Positions 22,051 through 36,912 of a DNA stretch of 64,000 nucleotides are shown piece by piece. Every line of letters begins with the position of its first letter. Positions within the stretch are counted from its first letter, which is position 1. The stretch spans positions 22,736 through 86,735 of the forward strand of contig PYSS01000138.1 of the NCBI GenBank assembly GCA_003049465.1. The letters are read 5' to 3'. Under the pieces are notes generated by a model. It was not told the origin of the DNA and searched no databases. It worked only from the letters and a program-made list of their open reading frames with translations. The translations under genes and the position numbers were made by a program. Source of the stretch: Magnaporthiopsis rhizophila. Lineage: Eukaryota > Ascomycota > Sordariomycetes > Magnaporthales > Magnaporthaceae.

Positions 22051-23476
22051 TCAATGGTCCTGGTACTGAGACTTCGGCCCACCACCATTCGTTTCCAGAG
22101 GTCGCCTGCCGCCTTCGGCCATGGCCCGCTCCATGACCCGTTTCAATCGGGGAATGGCCTTGTCCCTATTGAGGTAGATCTGGTAGTGGGTGATTAGACG
22201 ATTGCCGAATAGTCGCAGGCCCTCTTCCCGCCCTATCTCGGCGAATCTCTTGCTGCTGATGCCGGCCGCGTCCAAGTCCAGCCAGCACATGTTGGTCTGC
22301 ACCGGAATCTGTACCTTGCCGCCGAGCCCGGCCCAAATGGCCTCGACCTCTTTGGCTAGCTTGTGCGAGTGGCCCAGGAGGCCGGCGCGGCCATCTGGAT
22401 CCGGGCCGAATGTCTCAGTGATGGCGACTCGCGCTGCTGCTGTCAGCAACCCGCCCTGCCGGACACCCCCGCCGATGGCCTTGCGGATCCAGCGGGCGCA
22501 GTCAACCACGTCCTTGGGCCCGACCAGAATGCTCCCGACTGGGGCACCGAGACCCTTCGAGAAGCATAGGCTGATGGTGTCGAAGCAGGCTGCATAGTCA
22601 AGCAGCGACCCGGCACCAGAAGCCACGGCCTCCCATAGCCGGGCACCATCGCAGTGCACTCTGACGCCGGACTCGCGAGCAAAGTCAGAAATTCGGCGCG
22701 CCTCATCCAGCGGCATGACGAGGCCGCCGAGTGTGTTCTCGAGGCTGATGACGCGCGTCGGGCACGTGTGCACGTCAGAGTCTAGATCCGCCTGTCCGGC
22801 GATCTCGTCGCGTGTGAGGTACAGGCCATTGCGCGCCTTGATAGGCTTGATCATGGCTCCGGTGAGGGACGATACGCTTTTATGCGGTCGTTATCGTCAT
22901 TAGCGACAAGATGCCAAAACTAAATCAGTCGGGCTCCCTTCCTATGTGCCAGAGACATACCCGCCGGCCTCATATCTGTAGATATGTGAGCGGTCGTCAC
23001 ACAGGACGCTGTAAGGTGGCTGGGTTAGGAGGGCGCGCAGGGCGAGCTGGTTGCCCATGGTCCCCGAGAGCACAAAGAGGGCCGCCTCCTTACCCGTGAT
23101 GCGGGCGCAGTACTCCTCCAGCTCGTTGGTGGTGGGATCTTCTTGCAAGACGTCATCCAGGAGGGTGCAGTTCTGGATGGCCTCGAGCATGGCTGGGGTC
23201 GGCGTAGTCATGGTATCGCCTTGAAGGGACACATTTATCAGCATAGGATTGCACTAAAAGGCAAGCAGATACGAACGGGCACGCGGCAGGGAGGGAACGG
23301 CAGGGGCAGCCGGTAGGGCCGGCATCAGGTATTCCATGGCGGGACGGGCACGCACTCCTGAAGTCAAAGCCGGCTGCGCCGTGATGGCCAACCCAAGCAC
23401 TTGTAACCTTGCCATTGGTAGCCGGGACCACGGGTGTGACACCCGATGCTGGCTGGAGAGCTGCGCCTGGCGACAT
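22051..23476 (-). CDS. GLY1: L-threonine/L-allo-threonine aldolase, PLP-dependent (GLY1-like)
   Basis: Three exons: 23476-23356, 23219-22961 and 22876-22051; introns GTGCGT...TCAAG and GTATGT...AAAAG; 401 residues. The exon joins restore the family text FDFRSDTMTTPT and YRYEAGGVSSLTGAMIKPI. The fold-type I aldolase cleaves threonine or allo-threonine to glycine and acetaldehyde. Seen: the N-terminal DFRSDTMTTPTPAML block, SGTMGNQLALR, the SHIYRYEAGG active-site segment, HCDGARLWEA, and the PLP lysine in SLCFSKGLGAPVGS (about Lys234). A 30-residue N-terminal extension precedes the core. The start is the first ATG in this frame (MSPGAALQPAS); an additional upstream exon cannot be excluded. It is divergent from a GT17 glycosyltransferase. 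Substrate stereo-preference is not decidable here. Confidence 0.92.
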
Positions 23477-24422
23477 ATCGGTGCTGTAAGACTGGACAGA
23501 AGCGGGTGTTGACAAGGAAATGGGACGGCGACGATGGCGATGCCTGGTGTCATCGATGCTCAGAAGAGGGGGGGGGCAACGGCCCGTTTTGTAGTGTGGC
23601 GCCGATTCCCCGCGTGCGATACCAGGTCTGGTCCGTACTCGGAGGCCGGAAGCGATGATAGCCGCGGACCAGAGTGTTGAAACTCGGTCCCAAGTTTAGG
23701 CCAAGGGCGGGTCCGCAACGGACGCCGCACACGGCCACTGGACGCCAGACCTGCATGTGGGGTCTCGAACGGGAGGCCTTGCCAACAATAATCCCGACGC
23801 CCGCCTCGACGGTCCATCCCAACCGCTCCATCCGGGCGGACAGCAGAGTCTCAATACGGACCGTTTGGAATGTAGTTTTGGGGACGCGTTGCCCAGGAAA
23901 GCCAAATTATGGAACGGATCGAAAAGGCTCTCGGTGACCTGACCCCACCCGGGACCGATGCCAACCGTGCGCATGGGACCTGGAGGGGAACCTTGAGTGG
24001 CAGGTAGGAGAGAGAGAGACGGGCCCAGCCGTCGCGAGTCATCATGTCACGTCGCTCACAGGTTGAGCTCGAGCGGATCAGGGCCTCAAACGTCATCTGT
24101 ATGTCGGGTTTTACATAAACTTGCCCGAATCCTCAAGGTTTGGAATGCCAGATGTCAGCTACCCAATACCAGGTGGGGTTGCGGACGAGTTGATACGCGC
24201 CTTCTAGGGAGATGAACCCTGCGCACGGGCCATCGTCATAGGAACAGGAGGGGGCGCCGAATCGCACTGCCTCGCACGGAAACGCGCCAGTGGGAATAGC
24301 ACTGCCCCTGAAGGACAGAAGGGCCAACATCAGACCGCAATGCTGGAGTAATCCGATCAGATGTGTATCTGCTGGTGCCAATAGTCGAAAGGCCTGCCGT
24401 CCGAAACAGCCTTGATGCAACC
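23477..24422. promoter_or_regulatory. Divergent spacer between the aldolase and the GT17 gene
   Basis: 946 bp. A short G run (23566-23576) is present; no recognised control element or gene. Confidence 0.5.
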
Positions 24423-25589
24423 ATGAGGTCTCTGCTGCCGCGTCGCCTGGCAAGACGCGCTCGTCCGTTGTTCGTCCTTACTGCCTTCTGCACTCTGCTT
24501 GTCTTCTTTTGGAGCGGCGGTGGCGCCCTTCGGCTGTCGCCCCACCGTATATCGAACCCCGGCCTCTACTCACAATCCGAAAGCGATGCATCTCTTTGTC
24601 GCCGTCATGGCTGGAGACCCTTTAGGCCGCCAAGGTCCTTCTCCTGGTGGTGGCCGTTCGCGCAAGGCACGGAGCAGGCGAGGCCCCGCAAAGTTTACGA
24701 TCTCTTCATGATCAACAACGAGATCGAGTGGCTCGAGGTCCGCTTGAATACCACCTACGACTATGTCGACCATTTCGTGGTGGTCGAGGCTCCCCTCACC
24801 TTTACCGGGCTGCCCAAGCCGCTCGTCATAAAGGAAAACTGGGACCGGCTCCGGCCCTATCACGCCAAGCTCTTTTATCACGAGCTGCAGTATCCGCCAA
24901 ACTACAACCCGCCAAGGCCCTGGGACCGCGAGGACTTGCAGCGCGACGCCTCGCTGGAGCAGGCCCTGCCGCGCCTGGCCGCCGAGGTGCCCGGGGCGGC
25001 GCCGCGGCCCGGGGATGCCCTCGTCGTCGCCGATGTGGACGAGATCATCCGGCCCGAGACGCTGCGCCTGCTCCGCGCCTGCGCCTTCCCGCGCCGTCTG
25101 ACGCTGCGCAGCCGCTTCTACTACTACGGCTTCGAGTTCCTGCACCGCGGGCCCGAGTGGCCGCACCCGCAGGCCACCTACTACGAGGGCGCCCGCTCCA
25201 GCTCCGCGGGCGGCGGCGGCACCACCATCAAGCCGACCAACCTACGCAACAGCGATGGCGGCTTTGCGCCCCTCTCCTGGCTCGACATGGCCGACCTGTG
25301 GAACGCCGGCTGGCACTGCTCGACGTGCTACCGGACCGTGGCCGACGTGCTGCGCAAGATGGCGTCCTTCTCGCACGTCCCGCTGAACCAGGAGGTGTTC
25401 CGGGACCCCAACAGGATCGCCGACCGAATCCGCAGGGGCAAGGACATCTGGGACCGCAGCGGTGAATTCTACGACTTTGTGCCCAACAACACGGACATGC
25501 CGCCCTTCTTGCTGGCGCACCCAGAGCGGTTCGGATATCTGCTCAACCGGACGGGGGAGTCCGCAGGGTTCGAGGACTACCCTCCTTGA
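24423..25589 (+). CDS. Glycosyltransferase family 17 type II membrane protein
   Basis: Single exon, 388 residues from the ATG at 24423. The N-terminus is basic (MRSLLPRRLARRARP) followed by one membrane segment (LFVLTAFCTLLVFFW, about residues 16-30), the topology of a Golgi type II glycosyltransferase. The catalytic part has family 17 signatures: KVYDLFMINNEIEWLEVRLN, VDHFVVVEAPLTFTGLPKPL, the acidic DVDEI motif at about residues 204-208, RFYYYGFEFLH, and WHCSTCYRTVADVLRKMASFSH. GT17 contains the animal bisecting enzyme (beta-1,4-mannosyl-glycoprotein GlcNAc-transferase, MGAT3). Fungi do not make the complex N-glycan acceptor of MGAT3, so the donor/acceptor here is unknown. A different sugar or acceptor is more likely. 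Confidence 0.9.
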   Translation: MRSLLPRRLARRARPLFVLTAFCTLLVFFWSGGGALRLSPHRISNPGLYSQSESDASLCRRHGWRPFRPPRSFSWWWPFAQGTEQARPRKVYDLFMINNEIEWLEVRLNTTYDYVDHFVVVEAPLTFTGLPKPLVIKENWDRLRPYHAKLFYHELQYPPNYNPPRPWDREDLQRDASLEQALPRLAAEVPGAAPRPGDALVVADVDEIIRPETLRLLRACAFPRRLTLRSRFYYYGFEFLHRGPEWPHPQATYYEGARSSSAGGGGTTIKPTNLRNSDGGFAPLSWLDMADLWNAGWHCSTCYRTVADVLRKMASFSHVPLNQEVFRDPNRIADRIRRGKDIWDRSGEFYDFVPNNTDMPPFLLAHPERFGYLLNRTGESAGFEDYPP

Positions 25590-26119
25590 GGCGCTCAGGG
25601 GGAGGCTCGTCTTGATTTATTCCTCCAATTCAGCATTTAGCGTCAGTAGTGTATGAATTAGCCCTTGCGTCAACAATGCATGCATGATCGAGCATCTTTG
25701 AAAGTTCCCCTTCGAAGGGGCTCGCCCATTTTGGTTACTTGTCCTCATAAATGTCTGAGCCAGTAACATCCAGTGGAGAAATACATGTGTATCATTATAC
25801 ATGGATGGCGGCGCATCCAGCCACGCCATAGGGTCAAGGCAGGGTTTCGTTCCCAGGCCCCTCCTTGCGTCTGAGTGTCGAGCACAAGGTACCGCTAGGC
25901 ATGCGCTTCACTTTCCCCTGATTGCCATCTCTAGTCGGACAACTAAAGGGCTAAATCGTGCGGAACCGACGCTCCCTCGTACAGCGTCCGCAACCCTTTA
26001 TATTTGGCTTCGCCGGCCCGTCGGGAGAAGACGAGAATCACGGAGAGAATGAAAAGGACAAGGTCCCCCGGACCCACTCCAGGCGCTGTCGGTCGTTCTC
26101 GACGCGACGGTGCGTCGGC
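25590..26119. other. Convergent spacer of the GT17 gene and TIM10
   Basis: 530 bp of 3' flanks. No further gene or repeat seen. Confidence 0.55.
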
Positions 26120-26486
26120 CTAGTTGCCGAACCCGCCGAAACCGGGGGAGCCCCCGGCCTGACTTTGCTTCTGGAGAATGTCCGAGACCTTAAAGTGGAC
26201 ATCGAAGAACTTGGCGGCGCAGCGGTCGAGGCAGACGCTCTCGCCCTTATTGAGCTCGCCCTCGTGGTAGTCGGTGGGGATGCACTTTTTGGCACATGCC
26301 CTGTTCAAGCTGCATCGAAAGAAAGGCAAGAATAGCTGGGTGGTCAGCTATAGGTTCACAAAATGTCCAGGCAGCTGCGTTTGCGTCGTCTAACCGGTTG
26401 TGCATCTCGGCGATCAGCTTCATCTCGGCCTCGACGGCCGCGATCTTCTCGGCCGACGTCGGCTGGGGGCGTCCGAATCCAAACAT
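26120..26486 (-). CDS. TIM10: Mitochondrial intermembrane-space chaperone TIM10
   Basis: Two exons: 26486-26395 and 26309-26120; intron 26394-26310 (GTTAGA...TGCAG); 93 residues. The small-Tim signature is complete: twin Cx3C motifs C36-x3-C40 and C57-x3-C61, separated by 16 residues, as in Tim10. The context ACAKKCIPTDYHEGELNKGE plus VCLDRCAAKFFDVHFKV is Tim10 rather than Tim9, Tim8 or Tim13. With Tim9 it forms a hexameric chaperone that escorts hydrophobic carrier and beta-barrel precursors across the intermembrane space. Cysteines are oxidised by Mia40. The tail is Gly/Phe-rich (GGSPGFGGFGN). It is transcribed away from the mitochondrial lysyl-tRNA synthetase gene across 334 bp. Confidence 0.97.
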
Positions 26487-26820
26487 TTGCGCGAGGGTGG
26501 TCTGGATGGATCGTTGGGGGAGAAGGCGCGATGTACCAGGGGATTGGTTCGACGGGCGGGTTGACGTCGATATTTTGCCCTGTCTGGGCGCGGGAGGAGC
26601 TTCAAGCGGGCGGTGAAAACCGGCAGATGGACTGCGTTGGCTGATATCTTATCAATGCTTTGGCAAATGCCGCCCGCACACTCGATGTATGCTACGGAGG
26701 ACCGTGCTTCAGGGGGCCCACAGGGGATGACCATAACAAAAAAAAACCTCGTGAACTCAGCTCAGGCATAGGCACTTCTCCCACCTATTTATGCTACTCG
26801 AGCCGGCCTCGCCACGCACA
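26487..26820. promoter_or_regulatory. Compact divergent spacer TIM10 / mitochondrial lysyl-tRNA synthetase
   Basis: 334 bp separate the two start codons of two nuclear genes for mitochondrial proteins. No specific binding site was identified, but the shortness makes shared control plausible. Confidence 0.55.
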
Positions 26821-28962
26821 ATGGCTGGGAGCATTAGCGTAAGTATTCACTCTCAAAACACAAAGCACCTTCGCAACAAGTCCCTGTTCATGATGACAAC
26901 CTGGAATATATTTAAGAACCGTTGCGACTGACACGGGAACGTGTATGATCAAAAACGCCAACCGTCTGACTTTTTCTCACTGCATTGCCTATTTCTTGGA
27001 CATGCTCGGTCTGAGCAAGCATCGACGCATCTGGTATCTAGCTTGCTAATATAAAGTTACTGCTAGCAGATTCCCGCGGGGCTTGGTCTGCAGTTCCTGC
27101 GACCCTGTGCCCAGCGAGGCATCGTCGGGCCTGTAAGGTCGACGGCGGTGGCCCAACTGCAGCTGCGCTTCTATCATGCCTCGCGCTCACTCAAGTCACT
27201 GGGCCAGGATGGGCGGCCGGCGGCATCGACAGGAGGCATGACAGCGGATGGGACCGGCCAACAAAAGCCCAGCCAGACCGCTGTCCCTGAGAGAGTGCCT
27301 GCTCTTCTGGACCGGCATCACAGGGAGAATAATGTCGTGGGACAGCCTCGGATCATCCGCGGTCGCATTGACGCAGTGCGCAGGCATGGCCGGAAGCTCC
27401 TGTTCATCGACATTGTCTCCGAGTTTGAGACAATGCAGGTTCTGGTGAACTATGGCGTCATTTCTACCGAGGACGATCGCTGGCGTGACATTTCATCCGA
27501 CTCGGACGATTGGACCGTTGCCACGGGGGCCCTACGGAGGGGCGCGTTCATATCAGTCGTTGGCGAGATGGCGCTCAGTCGAAATAACCAACTCTCGATC
27601 AAGGCGCGGAGGATGCCCGTTATACTTGGCGCCCCAAGTCCTGGCTTTGACCCGCCCGAGGTCTTGACTGATGAGGAGGTTACCGCCCGCCACCGTCACT
27701 TGGATCTGCTGGCCAACAGACAGATCCTTGACACATTACGTTTGCGCTCCGCTGCCATTACTTCGTTGCGGTCCTTCCTCGATGGTCAGCGATTCGTCGA
27801 GGTGCAAACCCCGGTGTTGGCTGCGCATGCGGGTGGCGCTTTGGCACGACCCTTCTTGACGGCTCCCGCAGACTTGAGTGCTAACCAGTCGCTGGCCCTG
27901 CGCGTCGCACCTGAGTTGTGGCTCAAACGCCTCGTCGTTGGGGGCTTCGAGCGTGTTTTTGAGATTGGGCCATGCTTTCGCAATGAAGGCCTCGATAGCA
28001 CTCATAACCCCGAATTCACCATGTGCGAGTTCTACGAGGCGTACGCGTCCCTAGACACCCTCATTCTCAGGACCGAGAACCTGATCGCAAAGATCCTGCA
28101 AGACGTCCAGTTCGCCGCGTCTGGCAACGCCGGCGCGCTTCGGCCGTGGCAGTTGCAAGGCAACCTGGAAACCGTCGCGGCAAAGTTTAAGCCCGAAGCC
28201 AAGGACGGCGAAACGGGTGGACTGCGCAGGGTGCCTTTCATCCCGACGCTTGAGAGAGCGCTCGGCTTCGGGCTGCCGGATCTCGATGCCGACACGGCCC
28301 TTGAAGATCTCGTAGCCCTGCTACAGAAGCATGGATTAGAGCCGAAAGACCGATCATCGGCAACCACGTTACCCAAGCTCCTCGATCGCCTGGGCGGCGA
28401 CTATGTCGAGAGGGTGTCCTGCGGCGACAAGGCCGTCTTCGTGACGCACCACCCGGCATGTATGGCTCCCCTGGCTCGCAGCGTACGCTGTGCTGAGACA
28501 GGCCAGATGGTGGCACTGCGGGCCGAGCTGTTCGTCGACGGCGTCGAACTGGTCAACATGTACGAGGAGGAGAACGATCCGGATGAGCAGGAGCGCAAGT
28601 TCCGGGAGCAAGCGCGCCTGCTGAGGCAGCAGCAGCGCGGGAAGATGCAGCGGTCGTTCGACCGGGGGGTCGCAAACCATGCTGCCGTCGACGCCGGTAT
28701 CGAGGCAGCCGACATGGACGAGGCTGAGGCCGAAGCTGAGGCTTCGGGCGCCTTACTTACAGGCAGCGATGCCAGCTACGTCAAGGCCCTGCGCGCCGGC
28801 ATGCCGCCCACAGGAGGGTGGGGATGTGGCATCGAGCGCCTCGTCATGGTGCTCTCGGGCGCGCCCCGCATCCGGGATGTGCTGTCGTTTGGAAACCTGA
28901 GGAACGTCGTTAGCGTCTCGCGCCCTGAGAAGGAGGACTTGACCACAAGCTCACCAGCCTAG
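26821..28962 (+). CDS. MSK1: Mitochondrial lysyl-tRNA synthetase, class II
   Basis: Two exons proposed: a tiny 18-nt exon 26821-26838 (MAGSIS) and 27070-28962; intron 26839-27069 (GTAAGT...AGCAG); 636 residues. The second exon is open in frame from its first base but has no ATG before about residue 60, so an upstream exon is required; the ATG at 26821 followed at once by a consensus donor is the best fit. The N-terminus is rich in Arg, Ser and Ala and lacks acidic residues, as expected for a mitochondrial presequence. The OB-fold anticodon domain is seen (IIRGRIDAVRRHGRKLLFID), as are class II motif 2 (GPCFRNEGLDSTHNPEFTMCEF) and motif 3 (GWGCGIERLVMVLSG). It charges mitochondrial tRNA-Lys. 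An Ala/Glu-rich insert (DEAEAEAEAS) precedes motif 3. Confidence 0.92.
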
Positions 28963-29902
28963 ATCTTGGTCTTGGGGAAATGTCTACCCTACGGATCAGA
29001 CCCGGAGTGTCGAGATGCGCATGCCCCGTTATATGTAGTGTATCGGCGCCCGCCAAACTTGGATGGTTGAAAATCACGGAACCAATGATAATGAAGATAC
29101 CATGACTTGCGCCTTTGGACACGTTTTGTTTTTGGGTGTGGTAGCACTCATTAAGGAACGATGTGGAAGGTAAGATTTCGGATGTCCTCTGCTATAACTA
29201 ACATACGCAAGCTGTCTCTGGATCGGAAGCCCCAGAAAATAGAGGACAGGATCTGAGAGAGTTTTGCCTTGAGGCACATATAATCCATCCTCCCAATCAT
29301 AAAAAGAAGGGAGTTGAATGAGAGCTTGAAACGCGGCAAGCGAGCAGTAGCAGCTTTTGTCGATGGCGGGAATAGGGGTGCGCAAGTAGAAGATGAACTC
29401 CTCCAAAGACCCAGGGAAAAGGTGGAGGAGGAAAAGTCGATAAAGCTTGGCATAGTATGAAGAACGCAAGGTCAGAGAGAAAAGAGCACGAGGTCATAGC
29501 TCCAGAAAACGCAAAATAGTGTCATAGTAGAAGAGAGCCAGCCGGCCGTTCCGGAAACCCAAGAAGAGGGTTATCCCAAGCATCAAGTACTCGCAAGACA
29601 CCAAAAATCGGCCGATTAGGTACCTATCTATCTAGGTAGGCAAGGTAGGTAGGTGGAATCGACACCTCCTTTTTCTCTCCCAGTCACCCTTCCGAAAAAG
29701 AAAGAAGCATCCATTTCATTGCCATCCTTCCCAAGCATCACCAACCAAAAAGAGAAGAAACGCCCATTTTCTCCCCTTTCCCAAGCATCACCAACCAAAA
29801 AAAAAATGAAGAAACGCCCATTCCTCATCCCCTTCCCAAGCATCACCAACCAAAAAAAAAGAAAGAATCATTTATTCCACCCGCCATTTTCCCTCGCTCG
29901 CA
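28963..29902. other. Convergent 3' spacer with a minisatellite
   Basis: 940 bp between two convergent genes. It is more AT-rich than its surroundings and includes TAGGTA-type short repeats (29620-29655) and the minisatellite listed separately. An open frame without ATG on the minus strand (29074-29469) was considered and not called. Confidence 0.55.
29728..29865. repeat. Minisatellite, three copies, period about 50-55 bp
   Basis: The core TTCCCAAGCATCACCAACC followed by an A run starts at 29728, 29778 and 29833. Between cores, GAAGAAACGCCCATT is repeated twice. A-run lengths differ between copies, which accounts for the uneven period. It lies just past the 3' end of the 867-residue gene. Confidence 0.85.
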
Positions 29903-33359
<3,457 letters not shown>

Positions 33360-36300
33360 GGCGCTGTAGTAAAAAGAATAAAATTTTGTCGCAGAAAACG
33401 AGCGGTAGAGCTGCCGGGAGCCAGGAAGATGTGGGAAAGAGTGTGTTGCTCGAGATGCTCGTTCGGGATCTGCGACCAGGCGGCCTTGAATACAGAAAGA
33501 CAATAGAGTATAACTGGAGCAGCAAGAAGATGGCGTGGCTGCGGGGTAGGTAGGTAGGTAATGAGGATGGTAGCCCGCTAAGAAAGTATTCTGGCGTAAT
33601 GGCCTTGGCCGTAGAAGGGTGTGATGGATGCTTGGCCAAGGGCACGCGGAAGCTTGTGGGGAGAACGATGTGCGAGAGCGCGGAAGGTTTAAGCAAGAGC
33701 AGAGCGAGACCCTGCCTACATCCAATGGGCAGGCGTAGGTAGGTGTAGGTTAAGGAAGTTGGGTGTATAGTAGGTGCCAGGCAACAACGTAGATGCAAAT
33801 ACGCAGCAGAAAAGGAAGGTAAGGAGTCAGGACTGCGGAAAGGGCGTTCGGGTCGATCCACAAACGCCAAAGTGGAACGACTGTTGGCATATCAAGCAGA
33901 CGTGCTCTGTGCAGTGAAGAGAATATGGCGCTTGATATCAGAGGAGAAGGGCATGCCGATCGGAGAAATATTCGAGTGTTTGGCGCCGTACATGGGTGTT
34001 TCGCGAGGTGTAGACAGATATTGGAGCAACGAAAGGGCCCAGCAAGGGTAGACGGGAAGCAGGATCTGCTCTGGAGGTCTGGACTTACCGCTATATAGCG
34101 CTGCTCGGATACTGGTACGCGACAAAGGAAGCGGAGGACAGCGTTGTCGTCAGGCAGCTGCGAGAACACAACGTTGGTCAAGGAAGCTGATGTGAATGTG
34201 ATATAGAGAAAGTGCAATATAAGTAGAAGTTGTCGAGCAACTGGTCCAAAGCGTGCTCTAGGGAGAACAAGCAGTAGAACCAGAAGTCAGCAGTCAACGC
34301 AAGTTGGTGGTGAAGTTGTTGGTTGCGGAGTGCTGAAGTCGGGTGAAGGCAGAAGAAAAAGAAAAAAAAAAAGTTGTGAGAGGGCTGGGGAGAGTCTGGT
34401 TTTGTGCGCCCGAGCTCTTCACGTGTGACGAATCGGCAGCGGAGAAATAGAGAGAACAATAGGAGGCAGACTCCTATTGTGCACTCCTATTGTGCGGCAG
34501 ACGTTGAATAACAATGGTCGATGACGTGTGGAGCGGCAGGGGTTGGGGTCACAGACCACCCGATAGGTTGGTCTTCTTCTCCTGAGGTTACTTTCGACTC
34601 CTGGGACCAACTTCGGAGGTACCATACCCTTGGGTCAGTTGGGTGGTTCCCATATTTACCTCCTCCTGCGAACCTACCCGCCGCCAGCCTCGGCTCCATT
34701 CCTTGTCAGTGAGGAGGGTCAATGAAGCCAGATACTGGGAGCATGATGGTCATGCTCGCCCCGGCGACTTGTCCGTTGGGTGAATTTGTGTACAGATGGA
34801 GACGACGACGACTACGCTAGGGTCCCACTGAGGAGGGTGGCAACGAGGACCCAAGGAAGTCCATGTGCCATCAGATTGCTGTCAGAAGAGGCATGGTAGA
34901 GGATAATGCGGAAACTGGAAATCCGTAGACTGTCCAGCAGGCGAGAGGAAAGCAGGGAGGGACATTTTCGGAACGAGTCTGGCATAGCCTATCCTACCCT
35001 CATCCCGCCATCACCTTTGGTTGTAGCTTGCCCTCCGGCTGTTGATTGCACTAATGTGTTCTTTGTCTACCGCCGCGGCTCGCTGAACGCGTTGTTGCAA
35101 CGCCTGAGGCCAATATTTGTCGAGGCCTGGCGAAGACATCTCGTCCTTATTTGTGCGTTTGCGACAACAAAGATGAGGGAACCACTCGGCTAGACTCGCC
35201 AAGGACAAAGATATTCAGCGCCTCAGGATCAGACAGTCTCCCAAAGAAACTGCAAGGTGCACCTCCGGTCGGGTTTTTACCCTACCGTTGCTTTGTATTC
35301 TCATCACCGGCTCCTCACAACAACCTCCGGATGGTTGATTGCCTTTCTCCTTCCTCCTGCCACAAAAGCCGCGCTCTAGCCAGCAGGCCGGCGACCAACG
35401 ACAGCCTCAGAACGCACAAGTCATCCAGAAAACTCCCACGGATCCGACGACGAGCCCACGAACCGCATCCGTACCTCACCCACCAAGCACAACAACCGCA
35501 CCAGCCACAACGACGTTGAGAAGAGCCGCCGTTAGCGCCCCGACCGGCCGAGCCGAAACGAGCCGAGACGAGCCCGTGTAGCGGTAGTCAGAGAGAGCGG
35601 GCCAGGCGGCCATGGACTGGATACAAAGATTTTCATCAGATTTGCTTCGCGTATAAACATGGCGTCCCAGTCTGCGCCGCGTCCAACGGGACTTATCCTG
35701 GCTGCTGGAGGAAAACAACAAGAGGCAGCCGAGCGCGCGTACGTCGAGGAACATGGCGGACGTTGGAGGAGCACCTGGACACTCACACGGAGCGAAAACT
35801 ACGCAGAGATGAGGTTACTTGTATCACGTGAGAGATCATACATACGTCGCTACCCGGATACAGGTGGCCTTTTTCTCTGTCCACATCGCTGCAAGATATA
35901 CTGACGACACTGAGCTCTTGGCGGGAATAGGGGCCGACACTCACACATACAGTGGCATTGCAAAAGGTTTCACATTTCCAATAAACACATGACGGCATGC
36001 TCTAGCGGCACTCATAAATGTGTTACAATCCCTGCGCTCAGCTATTTTGAGACTAAATGTACAAGACAAGGCTGTGGCGTCGCTGGAAGGGGGGGGNNNN
36101 NNNNNNNNNNNNNNNNNNNNNNNNNNNNNNNNNNNNNNNNNNNNNNNNNNNNNNNNNNNNNNNNNNNNNNNNNNNNNNNNNNNNNNNNNNNNCGTGGCGC
36201 CGACATGTCTCGCGGTTGAACAAACCCAAACCAGAATAGCCTTGCATGGCGTCCGCCCAACCGCTGCTCCCATATGTATCGTTGAACCATTGTGTCAGAT

Positions 36301-36912
36301 CGCCAGACGGGATGACGACGGTGTTCCGCAAAACCAGCGCCACTTCCGGGCCTGGATTCCAGACGACTTGCTTTCCCTCGAAGCTTTAAGCTGCGACCAA
36401 CTAGCGTGAGGAGGCCCCCGGGCGATCGACGGGAACAAGGGCGCTTGTGGCAAGGGGCGCCGTCGACAGACGCAACTGAAAACACAAAAAAAGAAAAAGA
36501 AAAAAAAATGTGGCTTAGGGATCATGGCGCGGCGCCCTTTGCTGGGTGTCTAGGGCTTGCGGGCCTGATCCCTACCATGGGTATCATCTTCAGGGCTGAC
36601 TCGATAACACCAGACACCATTCTGACCGAGCCCCCCACACACAAGGAAAGAGACAGAGATGATGGGTGACAGAGCGGAATCGTCGACGAAAAGGATGGTA
36701 TCCGAATCGGCTTTGGTGCTGCGTCTTGGCGCGGACGGCAGGCTTGGTGACTCTTCCTGCCTTCGAGTAGGTGGGGGACAAATGGCGAAACGAGTTCCTC
36801 CGTACGAGCCTTTGCTTTTGGCCGTTGATACAAGGCAGGCTCGGGAGACGACGAGGGAGAGTTGATTTGCTTTCGAGCGGGAAGGAGCGAGGAAAGTTTG
36901 GGGACAGGCTTT
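33360..36912. other. Long gene-free stretch with the second assembly gap
   Basis: 3.5 kb upstream of the 867-residue gene and downstream of the small-peptide candidate. Several TAGGTAGGTAGGT runs occur (for example 33545-33561 and 33735-33750). Open frames up to about 150 codons have biased, shifting composition and no recognisable domains; 35659-35904 was considered and rejected. N run 36097-36192. Confidence 0.5.
36089..36192. other. Assembly gap: 8 G then 96 N
   Basis: A G run at 36089-36096 enters the unknown bases 36097-36192. As with the first gap, the break is at poly-G, so the real length is unknown. Confidence 0.95.

Noticed and set aside
29074..29469. Minus-strand 131-codon frame with fairly protein-like text
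   Set aside because: No ATG near its start, a second frame overlaps with similar openness, and it lies in a convergent 3' spacer. Possibly a decayed exon, not callable.
35659..35904. An 81-codon ATG frame on the plus strand (MASQSAPRPTGLILAAGG)
   Set aside because: Short, without splice partners or domain, next to an assembly gap; composition does not stand out from neighbouring frames.
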